A stretch of DNA of 64,000 bases from Nocardioides soli (lineage in GTDB: Bacteria; Actinomycetota; Actinomycetes; Propionibacteriales; Nocardioidaceae). The stretch covers positions 1,116,001 through 1,180,000 of the forward strand of contig NZ_JACHWR010000002.1 of assembly GCF_014191495.1 (NCBI RefSeq). The letters run 5' to 3'. Positions within the stretch are counted from its first letter, which is position 1. Each line of letters starts with the position of its first letter. The position numbers and the translations under genes were made by a program. This document shows positions 33,246-41,021 of this stretch, one piece after another. The notes beneath the pieces are model-generated. The model was given only the letters and a program-made list of their open reading frames with translations, was not told the DNA's origin and made no database searches.

Positions 33246-35924
33246 GTGAAGAAGGGCATCCTCCTCGGCCTGCCGCTGGTGCTCATCGCTCCGCTGATGC
33301 TGCTCATGCTGGGCATGGGGAGCGCGAACATCGAGGCGGTCCGCGCGGCATGCGCCACCACGACCAACTCAACCGCGGGCGGATCCTTCGGGATCGGCAC
33401 GCTGAACTGGCGCGGCGCTTCGCACTACAAGAAGAATCCCCACCCCGGCGAGCGGCCCTACAGCGAGCGTGTGCCGAACATGGTGACCAAGATCGGCGCC
33501 TCAGGGGCCTCGATCATCGGGTTCCAGGAGTTCGAGCCGCCGCAGGCTGAGGCCTTCCTCGAGGCCACTGACGGGGCGTGGAAGATCGTGGCGGGCAAGC
33601 GCCGAGGGCACTCATCCCCCGCGGACGCGATCGCTTATCAGCCCTCGGCCTGGAACGTCGACGAGGTCCGCTACGTCTCGATCAGGTACGGCGGCCCAAT
33701 GATCCAGGTCCCTCTGGTGCGGTTCACCTCCACTTCAGGACTCGGGTCGATCTGGGTGCTCAACGCCCACAACCCCGCCAACGCGGTCGGCGGCTCGGAC
33801 GCGATGCGCGATGCCGCCGTCCGCGCCGAGGCCGAGGCGTTGGGGGAACTGCAAGCCGCCGAGCCGAGCACGCCGCTGTTCCTCGTCGGCGACATGAACG
33901 ACAAGGCCCGGTTCAAGCGCCTGTTCCTGTCGGTGGCCGGTCCGGGCTGGTCGGCCGCCAACCCCAGCGACCAGCAGATCGACTGGATCATGGGCAGCCC
34001 TGTCGTCACCTTCTCAGGGACCGTGGTCGACCGGAGCACCAACGACAGGGCGCACAAGTACACCGACCACCCGTTCGTTCACACCACCGCCCAGCTGGCC
34101 GGCTCTACGCCGCGCCAGCCGGGAGGCAGCGCCGACCTTGGTGTGATGCCGACCGGCATCACGGCCACGCCCGGTGGGCCGGTCCGCGGTCAGGTCCTGG
34201 TCGCGAACGCCAACATCAAGACCCGCGGTGGCTTCAACCCCGGTGTCCGCGCCCTCGCCGGCCCGTCGCCGGACTTCATCACGCTCAACGAGGTCGAGGA
34301 CGTGCCGCTGTCGCAGATGCGTTCGGCCGCGCCCGGCTACGACGCCTACCGCGAGAAGCCGCCGGCCGGCCCGGATGCGGGGCAGGCCATGGGAAGCGCG
34401 ATCATGTGGCGCGCGGATACCTGGACGATGCTCGACGGTGGCCGCGTCAAGATCGTCGACGACGACCACACCGTGTTCAAGGGCACGAACAAGCTGTGGG
34501 ACCGGTTCGCCGCCTGGGGCATCTTCCTGCGCTCCGACGGCGCGGTCGTCTCGGTCATCGCGGTCCACCACATGACGAACGTCTATCGGTTCCCCCGCCA
34601 GTGGGGGAACCCGTCGATGAGCCGCGCCGAACAGTACGGACTCGGCATGGACTACCTGACCGGCCTGGTCGGCGTCCTGGCCCCGTACGGGGCGGTGCTG
34701 GTGGGTGGCGACATGAACTCCCACCCCAACGACGGACCCAACGCGGCCGCGCCACGAATGGCGGCGGCCGGCTACCGGTACACCAAGGACTCCGGCGTCA
34801 TTTACAACTTCTACGCCGCCCCCGTGGAAGTCACCAAGACCTGGGAGATCAGCAAGGCCGCCGTCCACTCCGATCACCCCGCGTTGTTCACACGCATGGC
34901 CATGAATGGTGCCGGTCCCGGCACGAACGCACCCCCCGGCACCCAGCCGGGCGCGACCAGGCCGGCCGGCTGCCCACCGTGCCCGACCTCCGGGAACCTC
35001 GGCACACTGCTCCAGCCGGTCGCTGCGATCGGCAACATCGAGGCCGGCAAGGTTGCGGCCTCGGCCGCCTACCAGGCCGGCTTCCGCGGGGAGGACCTGG
35101 TCACCGCGGTGGCCATCGCCCGGGTGGAGTCGACCTGGGATCCGGAGGCCACCAACGGGAGCCACTTCGGGTTGTGGCAGATCTCCGTGCAGCACAAGGG
35201 CAAGGTGCCCGGCTGGAACACGCAGGCCGACATCTTCGACCCGCTCCTCAACGCCCGCTACGCCTTCGCGCTCTACTCCGCTCGACCCGGGTCGGGTGAG
35301 GCCAAGTTCGCCGACTGGATCCCCTTCGAGAAGACCGACTACCACCAGTTCCTCGACGTCGCCCGCCAGGCGGTCGCCGCAACCGGCGCAGGCACCAACA
35401 ACGTTGCTGGGAACGTCGGCAACACCGGCTGCACCGCCTCGCCGATCCAGGTCGCCGGTGAGCTCTCGGCCGCACTCAAGGCCCGCCTCGACGCCATGAT
35501 GGACACCTCCAACGGCCTCTGCGGGCTGTCGTGGACCAGCGGTGCTCCCTGCACCTACGACAACCAGTGCCCCAAGGTCGTCGACGCGCTCTACGGCGGC
35601 CCTGGCGTCGGCCGGGGCTACGGAAACGGGCAGGACGTCGCCGAAGGCATCATTAACGCCGGACTGGCCCAGTCCCACGGGACAGGCCTCGACCCGCTCC
35701 CGCCCGTGGGCGCCGTGGTCTCCTACAACACCGGCAACGGCGTCGGCCACGTGGCGATCTACGTGGGCGGCGGCAAGATCTTCGGCAACGACTACGGCTG
35801 TAGCGCGAACGGCGTCTATGGCTGCGTCGGGTTCGCCGACGTCCACACCCCCGGTGGCTCGGTCACCTGGGCCCTGCCCAAGCAGGCGTTTGACCTGGGC
35901 GGGGTGCCGGCGGCGGTCGCGTAA
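33246..35924 (+). CDS. Secreted four-domain protein: two DNase I-like domains, lytic transglycosylase, CHAP-like
   Basis: 892 aa with an N-terminal signal or anchor (KKGILLGLPLVLIAPLMLLM). Domain 1 (about 46-285) and domain 2 (about 315-552) are both endonuclease/exonuclease/phosphatase folds with intact motifs: NW/QE/H175/GDMN215-218/DH275 and NANI/NE349/H441/GDMN488-491/SDH544. Domain 3 (about 590-710) is a lytic transglycosylase with RVESTWDPEATN (Glu628) and HFGLWQIS. Domain 4 (about 730-892) is CHAP- or NlpC-like with Cys775 and GHVAIYVGGGKI (His835). Transglycosylase-amidase fusions (VirB1/TcpG-like) open the wall for conjugation; two added nuclease domains are highly unusual. Start ATG after GAGGAGG-like sequence. 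Confidence 0.88.
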   Translation: MKKGILLGLPLVLIAPLMLLMLGMGSANIEAVRAACATTTNSTAGGSFGIGTLNWRGASHYKKNPHPGERPYSERVPNMVTKIGASGASIIGFQEFEPPQAEAFLEATDGAWKIVAGKRRGHSSPADAIAYQPSAWNVDEVRYVSIRYGGPMIQVPLVRFTSTSGLGSIWVLNAHNPANAVGGSDAMRDAAVRAEAEALGELQAAEPSTPLFLVGDMNDKARFKRLFLSVAGPGWSAANPSDQQIDWIMGSPVVTFSGTVVDRSTNDRAHKYTDHPFVHTTAQLAGSTPRQPGGSADLGVMPTGITATPGGPVRGQVLVANANIKTRGGFNPGVRALAGPSPDFITLNEVEDVPLSQMRSAAPGYDAYREKPPAGPDAGQAMGSAIMWRADTWTMLDGGRVKIVDDDHTVFKGTNKLWDRFAAWGIFLRSDGAVVSVIAVHHMTNVYRFPRQWGNPSMSRAEQYGLGMDYLTGLVGVLAPYGAVLVGGDMNSHPNDGPNAAAPRMAAAGYRYTKDSGVIYNFYAAPVEVTKTWEISKAAVHSDHPALFTRMAMNGAGPGTNAPPGTQPGATRPAGCPPCPTSGNLGTLLQPVAAIGNIEAGKVAASAAYQAGFRGEDLVTAVAIARVESTWDPEATNGSHFGLWQISVQHKGKVPGWNTQADIFDPLLNARYAFALYSARPGSGEAKFADWIPFEKTDYHQFLDVARQAVAATGAGTNNVAGNVGNTGCTASPIQVAGELSAALKARLDAMMDTSNGLCGLSWTSGAPCTYDNQCPKVVDALYGGPGVGRGYGNGQDVAEGIINAGLAQSHGTGLDPLPPVGAVVSYNTGNGVGHVAIYVGGGKIFGNDYGCSANGVYGCVGFADVHTPGGSVTWALPKQAFDLGGVPAAVA

Positions 35925-35979
35925 GCCGGGACGGGAGACGGGCGATGGCAGCGGAAGTCGAAATTCAGTCGCGCTGGTG

Positions 35980-36006
35980 TGTCCGATCGGCGCCGTTCTG
36001 GGTTGC
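35980..36006 (+). promoter_or_regulatory. Bipartite transfer motif, site 4
   Basis: TGTCCGAT (35980-35987), 14 bases, GTTGCCTTTCC (from 36002), ATG 15 bases after the G of GTTGC. It lies just after the secreted hydrolase gene and marks the start of the coupling-protein sub-operon. Confidence 0.72.
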
Positions 36007-36016
36007 CTTTCCAAGC

Positions 36017-36613
36017 ATGGACGTACGGATCGGCACCACAGTCGACGGCCGGGCCGCCGGGTTCGCAACCAGTAGCGCCCGGCCGCTGCTGCTGGTCGGC
36101 GACGTCGGCCGAGGCAAGACCACCACCGCGCGCTACCTCACCCGGTGGTGGCTGGCGAACACCCGGCGGCATACCCACGTGTACGCCCAAGCACCCAGCG
36201 AATGGGCAGACCTGCGCTGCGAGCCCGAGCACCCCGACCAGCTGGAGGACCCGGTCGGCCGCGACTGCCGTCCGGGAGCCTGTCTGGTCGTGGTCGACGA
36301 CATGGACCTGCTCGACGACAGCCGCATCTCCTTCCTGCCGCTGGGAAGAGCGCGGACGATCCTGACCTCTCACGGCGGCAACAGCCTGGCCGGTCGCGCG
36401 CTGCTCGACAGCGAAGTCGACTGCCTGGGCCTGGTCCGACCCGATCACGCCGACCCGGCCGAGGCCGCCGTACTGGACGGGCAGGGGCGCTTGGACTGGC
36501 CGATCGGCACTGTCGCGGTCATCCCGGATCAGCGGGGGCCGATGGACTTCCCGTGTCACCGCTGGCAGGCACCGGCCGGTGCCTGGGCGGTGGCGGGGGC
36601 GGTGGGGCGATGA
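36017..36613 (+). CDS. P-loop ATPase of the transfer region
   Basis: 198 aa from ATG 36017, the start placed by the conserved motif. Walker A GDVGRGKTTTARYL near residue 28 and Walker B CLVVVDDMDLLDD near residue 90; a short FtsK/TraB-like or AAA-type nucleotide-binding fold. No membrane helix. It immediately precedes the split coupling protein (ATGA overlap with the next gene) and probably helps load or regulate it. The precise family is not clear to me. Confidence 0.68.
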   Translation: MDVRIGTTVDGRAAGFATSSARPLLLVGDVGRGKTTTARYLTRWWLANTRRHTHVYAQAPSEWADLRCEPEHPDQLEDPVGRDCRPGACLVVVDDMDLLDDSRISFLPLGRARTILTSHGGNSLAGRALLDSEVDCLGLVRPDHADPAEAAVLDGQGRLDWPIGTVAVIPDQRGPMDFPCHRWQAPAGAWAVAGAVGR

Positions 36614-37101
36614 GCATGGAGCGTTCCCGGCGCGCCCGGTTCACGAACGTCGCCCCGACGGCGGGCGAGTTCACGGTGGCCGTCCTCCTGGCCGGGCTCT
36701 TCTTCTTCCTGATCACGCCGCTGGTCGTCCAGGGCGGTGTCGCGTGGGCCACCTCAGGGGGCTTCGCGCTGCCGAACGGGCACCTTCTGGACGCCTACGC
36801 CGGGCTGTTGCACGGTCACTTCGGTGCGGGCCTGCACCGCGGCGTCGCCGACGCTCTGCCGTCGGATGCCGTGATATGGGTGCTGACGCTCCTCGGCGAG
36901 GTCCTGGTGCTCGGAGCCGCCGTCGTCCTCGGCATGTGGATGCGCGACCTGACCGCCGGCACCGGCTCCCGGCACGGTCTGGCAACCCCGACGCAGGCCG
37001 CGGAGGCCCTCGGGGTGCCGCGACTGCGCAAGAGCGCCGCGGTGATCCGACCCGACCTCTACGCCCGCTCCGGGCGCCGAACCCCGGTCGGCAGCAAGTA
37101 G
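36610..37101 (+). CDS. Membrane module of a split coupling protein
   Basis: 163 aa from ATG 36610. Two hydrophobic helices (about residues 20-45 and 85-108) flank an extracellular loop, then a cytoplasmic tail with the pattern GLATPTQAAEALGVPRLRKS and IRPDLYARSG. In other actinobacterial VirD4/TraG proteins this two-helix region plus tail forms the N-terminus of the coupling ATPase. The next gene is a coupling ATPase that lacks it, so I infer the protein is split in two. Confidence 0.7.
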   Translation: MSMERSRRARFTNVAPTAGEFTVAVLLAGLFFFLITPLVVQGGVAWATSGGFALPNGHLLDAYAGLLHGHFGAGLHRGVADALPSDAVIWVLTLLGEVLVLGAAVVLGMWMRDLTAGTGSRHGLATPTQAAEALGVPRLRKSAAVIRPDLYARSGRRTPVGSK

Positions 37102-37138
37102 CCGACAGCCAATAGACAGCGGAAGGGAAGAACCCATC

Positions 37139-38614
37139 ATGGCCACAGTCCTCAAGCACGTGAACCCCCACGAGGTGGGCTGGCGGCTCGGCCAGGTCGG
37201 GCGCAGCGGACCCGAACTGTGGGTGCCCTTCGACCGGACCACGTGCGTGATCGGCCCCCAGGGTTCCGGCAAGACCCTAGACCTGCTGGTGCCCGCCCTG
37301 CTCGATGCGCCCGGTGGCGCGCTGGTGACCCTCACGAAGCCCGAGGATCTGTTCCTCACCTTGGAGGCCCGGCAGCGCGGCGGCCGGCCGGTCGCGGTCC
37401 TCGACCCGTTTAACGCCGCCCCCGGCACCCCGGAGTTGGTGTGGGACCCGATCGCTGGCTGTGAGGACGCGATGCTCGCTGAACGGCGGGCGAAGGCGTT
37501 CGCGAACGGAACCATCAAGGGCGCCACCTCTCAGTCCTCCGACCAGGCCGCCCGGTTCTACGCCGGCGAGTGCGCCAAGGTCCTGCAGGCCTACTTCCAC
37601 GCCGCGGCGATCGCCGGCATCGGGTTGGACGGGGTGCTGATGTGGGTCTCCAGCCCGCGCGAGTACCCGCAGGCCGAGGAGATCCTGCGTACCCACTCGG
37701 CCGCGGAGCCGCTGTGGGACGGTCTGCTGCGCGGAGCCCTGTACGGTGACGAGCGGACCGCCGGCAACACGATCACCACCGTCCAGCAGTCCATGGCGCT
37801 GTTCTTCCAGCGCTCGATCCGGGAACGCTGCGTTCCTTCCGCGACGCGACCGGCGACCGACCTCGAGGCCCTGATCCGGGCGGGCGGCACGCTCTATCTG
37901 CTCGGCCGCGACGACCCGTACGCGAGTGCGTCGCCGCTGATGACGGCAGTCACCGAGCAGATCCTGGACACCGCCAAGCGGCTGGGGGAGACCTCTCCGC
38001 ACGGGCGGCTGTGCCCTCCGTTCCTGGCCTGTCTGGACGAGCTCCCGTCGACCGCGCCGATCCCGACGCTGTCGACCCGGATGGCCAACGAACGTGCCCT
38101 CGGGCTCTCCTTCGTCCTCGCTGCCCAGACCTGGCGGCAGTTCGTGGTCTGCTACGGCGAGGACGAGGCCCGCACCATCTACGGGTTGTCGAACAACCTG
38201 GTGGTCTTCGGTGGCGGCAAGGACATCCGCTTCTATCAAGAGCTCTCCGACCTGATCGGGCCGACCAGCCACACCGAGACTCGGTACTCGGCGCGCGGCC
38301 ACGAGTTGTTCGGCGTGATGGACCGGTCCTTTGACCAGCGGCGGGTGCCGATCCTCGAACCGGCCGAGCTGCGCCGCATCGAGCAGCGCAAGGCCCTGGT
38401 GCTGGCGGAGATGTACGACCCGATCATCGCGAACCTGCACCGCTGCATCGACGGCAAGCGCGGCAAGGAGCTGCTGGCCGCGCAGAAGCGTGCCCGGCTC
38501 GCAGCGCGCGGCCACGAGACCGTCGCACAGCCCAATCACCCTGTGACCGTCGAGCCCCCGACGCCGACCGAGCCGGTGTCCCGGACTTGGCAGCGGCTCG
38601 GGATGCCCAAGTAG
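37139..38614 (+). CDS. Type IV coupling protein ATPase (VirD4/TraG-like), soluble
   Basis: 491 aa. RecA-like ATPase domain: Walker A GPQGSGKTLDLLVPALL near residue 42, Walker B PFLACLDELPSTAPIPTL near residue 297, then FVLAAQTWRQF and YGLSNNLVVFGG typical of TraG/VirD4. It recruits the relaxase-DNA complex to the channel. It has no N-terminal membrane helices; these are supplied by the preceding gene. GGAAGGGAAG precedes the ATG. Confidence 0.9.
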   Translation: MATVLKHVNPHEVGWRLGQVGRSGPELWVPFDRTTCVIGPQGSGKTLDLLVPALLDAPGGALVTLTKPEDLFLTLEARQRGGRPVAVLDPFNAAPGTPELVWDPIAGCEDAMLAERRAKAFANGTIKGATSQSSDQAARFYAGECAKVLQAYFHAAAIAGIGLDGVLMWVSSPREYPQAEEILRTHSAAEPLWDGLLRGALYGDERTAGNTITTVQQSMALFFQRSIRERCVPSATRPATDLEALIRAGGTLYLLGRDDPYASASPLMTAVTEQILDTAKRLGETSPHGRLCPPFLACLDELPSTAPIPTLSTRMANERALGLSFVLAAQTWRQFVVCYGEDEARTIYGLSNNLVVFGGGKDIRFYQELSDLIGPTSHTETRYSARGHELFGVMDRSFDQRRVPILEPAELRRIEQRKALVLAEMYDPIIANLHRCIDGKRGKELLAAQKRARLAARGHETVAQPNHPVTVEPPTPTEPVSRTWQRLGMPK

Positions 38615-38628
38615 GCGAGGAGTAGCCG

Positions 38629-39315
38629 ATGACGACGATGCACCCCTCCCAGGTCGCCTCCCGCGCAGCGGGTGGGGCCGCCGCACCGAACGGCAACGGG
38701 ATGATGCCGCTGGTCGGGCTGATGGTGCGCCCGTTTCCCGAGCCCGGTCCCACGATCCGCACGGCGATGGAGCAGCTGCAGCAGGCCACCGTCGAACCGC
38801 CGGCCGATGAGGACGAGCTGCGCGAGCTCGCGCAGATGCCGCGGCCCTGGGACCCGGCCACATGCACCGGACTGATGCGCTCCGAGCTGTGGGCGTGGCT
38901 GGACCTGGTCGCGATGTGGGTCAACGAGCAGCACCTATGGAACGTGACCCGCCCCGGGATCCCTGAGTGCTGGCCCGCGCACCCGCACCTGGTGCACGAC
39001 CTCGCGGTGCTGGCCTGCAGCCGCTACTACACCAACTTCGCCGTCACCCCGGCCGCGTTGGAGGACTGGCACCGCTACGGGCTGCCGGGTTTCCTCGAGC
39101 GGCTGCGAGACCGGCTCGGCGACGGCTGCCAGCCAAGCAAGCACCAGCCCCGGCCCCGGCGCGAACGCGACGAGAGCCATGCCTCCACTCCGGTGCGCCG
39201 CGGCCGCAAGCAGCGCTACCGAGACGACGTCGAACGCGCCGGTGAACTGGCCGCGGCCGCCACCCGACACGACGACGCCACCCCCGACCACGACGACCTT
39301 CACGAAAGGTGGTAG
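38629..39315 (+). CDS. DUF4913-like protein of actinobacterial conjugative elements
   Basis: 228 aa. The central part (about residues 80-150) has W-rich conserved segments (RSELWAWLDLVAMWVNEQHLW, ECWPAHPHLVHDLAVLACSRYYT) found in DUF4913 proteins of actinobacterial plasmids. The C-terminus is very basic, then His/Asp-rich. Function unknown; position between the coupling protein and a DnaA-like protein suggests a role in DNA processing. The ATG is 14 bases after the previous stop. Confidence 0.65.
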   Translation: MTTMHPSQVASRAAGGAAAPNGNGMMPLVGLMVRPFPEPGPTIRTAMEQLQQATVEPPADEDELRELAQMPRPWDPATCTGLMRSELWAWLDLVAMWVNEQHLWNVTRPGIPECWPAHPHLVHDLAVLACSRYYTNFAVTPAALEDWHRYGLPGFLERLRDRLGDGCQPSKHQPRPRRERDESHASTPVRRGRKQRYRDDVERAGELAAAATRHDDATPDHDDLHERW

Positions 39316-39320
39316 CCGCG

Positions 39321-40025
39321 ATGGCCACTCCAGACAACAACAGCCGGCGGCTCCGGCTCGTTGACGACCAGCAGGACCAGCACGCCGAGGCGGCTGCACC
39401 AGACAGCGAACTCACCGCCCAGCAGGCGGCGGCATTCGCCGCGCTGGTCGCCAACACGAATCAGTCCGCCGTCGAGCGGACACTCGACCAGATGAACGCC
39501 GAGCAGCTGCGGGCGCTCGCGATCGCACTGGCCACCCAGGTCAACGCCACCGAGACCGCGACTGGCGAGGTGGCCGACGTCGGACCCGACGGCATCTGCG
39601 CGATCGCGATCGCCACCGCCGCGCAGTCCTTCGGCACCACCCGCGACGCGGTGCTCAGCGCCGACCGCCACCGCGCGGTCACCGACGCCCGCGCCGTGGC
39701 CATGACGGCAGCCCGGCGCGGAGGCCTGACCCTGCCGGCGATCGCGGCCCACTTCGGCAAGGACCACACCAGCGTCATGTATGCCCAGAACAAGGTCGCG
39801 AACAACCCTCGGCTCAACGCGGTGTGCTCCCGCATCGTCGACCAACTCGACGAGCACTACGCGGAGCCGACCAGCATCCCCGCCGAGGACCCCGCCGCCC
39901 CCGAGAGCGGGCGCAGCACAACGCTGCAGCTGGCCGCCCTCGACCAAGCCCGCAACGAGACTGCCCGGCGGCACCAGGACGAAGACGGCCAGCGGCTCGC
40001 GGTCTCGGCCGCGCCCGCCAAGTAG
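39321..40025 (+). CDS. Stand-alone DnaA domain IV-like DNA-binding protein
   Basis: 234 aa from ATG 39321, with AAAGGTGG upstream. Residues about 95-160 match the C-terminal DNA-binding domain of DnaA: a long helix, ARAVAMTAARRGGLTLPAIA, and the signature AHFGKDHTSVMYAQNKV. There is no AAA+ ATPase domain. Before it is an acidic helical segment and after it a low-complexity tail. Such a protein could bind DnaA-box-like repeats on the element to start or block replication. Confidence 0.78.
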   Translation: MATPDNNSRRLRLVDDQQDQHAEAAAPDSELTAQQAAAFAALVANTNQSAVERTLDQMNAEQLRALAIALATQVNATETATGEVADVGPDGICAIAIATAAQSFGTTRDAVLSADRHRAVTDARAVAMTAARRGGLTLPAIAAHFGKDHTSVMYAQNKVANNPRLNAVCSRIVDQLDEHYAEPTSIPAEDPAAPESGRSTTLQLAALDQARNETARRHQDEDGQRLAVSAAPAK

Positions 40026-40041
40026 GGCAGGGCCGAGCGCG

Positions 40042-40407
40042 ATGCTGAACCGGGACCAGCAGAACTTGATGGGTGCACTGGGCTCCGCAATGGCAGCCGA
40101 CGCTCTCCTCGATCGCCTCCACGAACGCGGGACACCGGAAGGCGGCCGTTCCGCACCGCAGGAAGGCTGCTGGATCAACTACAACCGCAACGCGCTTTGG
40201 CTCGAAGACCACTCAGGGTTCTCCGAGGCGACGATGAAGGCAGCCGGCACCGACAAGGAGACCTGGCGCCGTATCCGGCCGAAGGTCGTGTTGGAAGGTG
40301 GCTTGGGGAGGCGGCGATCGCCGGTGCTCTTCCGCAAATCGTCGATGACGAGCCTGTGGACCTGCTCGAGCTTCTCGACCGGCAGCCAGCGGCACCTGCC
40401 GTGCTGA
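40042..40407 (+). CDS. Small protein after the DnaA-like gene, possibly frameshifted
   Basis: 121 aa in the open frame from ATG 40042. Residues 1-85 look natural (MLNRDQQNLMGALGSAM, WINYNRNALWLEDHSGFSEA). After about position 40300 this frame becomes Arg/Ser-rich (GRRRSPVLFRKSS), whereas the +1 frame continues with a plausible acidic sequence (EAAIAGALPQIVDDEPVDLLELL). A single-base change near GGCTTGGGGAGG (about 40302-40313) would join them, so the gene may be frameshifted or truncated at the border of the defence island. No domain recognised. Confidence 0.5.
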   Translation: MLNRDQQNLMGALGSAMAADALLDRLHERGTPEGGRSAPQEGCWINYNRNALWLEDHSGFSEATMKAAGTDKETWRRIRPKVVLEGGLGRRRSPVLFRKSSMTSLWTCSSFSTGSQRHLPC

Positions 40408-41021
40408 CCCAGTCCGCCGCCATCCAGGCCGGTGATTCGATGCAGGCAACCCCAAGCCCCGCTGCACTTCGCCCAGCTTGCAGCGGCGTCCCTGCGCCCC
40501 TGTGCTTCGACGGTGAGGCCCCGTTCAGCCCGACATCGAAGGCTAGTCGCGGCTCAGTCGGAGATCAGCGAGGCGGGATTGTCTTAGCACGTCCCTCCGC
40601 GCTCGAGATGGCAGATGGTTTTGAGGTGTGCCACCGCGGCTCGGTGACCTACAGGCACCGCCCAGAGCGGCTTCTTCTTGCGCGAACGTGCTCTGCAAGG
40701 ACTACGCGGAGTTGCGACGCTTGCTCTCGTTCTCTCATGCCTTCTTCCGACCCATGGCGGTCTATTTGTCCTCTGTGTTGCACCTACTTGAGGTAACGCG
40801 CAGTCGCCAACGCCTCGCCACTCGTCTAAGGGACTGGATTGGGGCGCACTCCCACAATCCGTCGGACCTGGCGGATATGGTCATGAACGCGACTTTGGCT
40901 CGGGCAGTGAGCCGCTGTTTGTCGTCACCATGGAGGGAGGCGCCGGTGTCCGGGGCCAGCTACACGTTCGCAGTTTCCGCTGACGAGGATGGCACGTGAT
41001 CGGTAGCGGGGGGATGAGCCG
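40408..41021. other. Border region without a clear gene
   Basis: Between the frameshifted small gene and Gabija there is about 600 bp with no convincing CDS. A 123-aa frame (40628-40999, plus) has some protein-like character in FSHAFFRPMAVYLSSVLHLL but the remainder is not persuasive. Base composition falls towards the defence island. It is probably degraded DNA at the insertion border. Confidence 0.5.
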
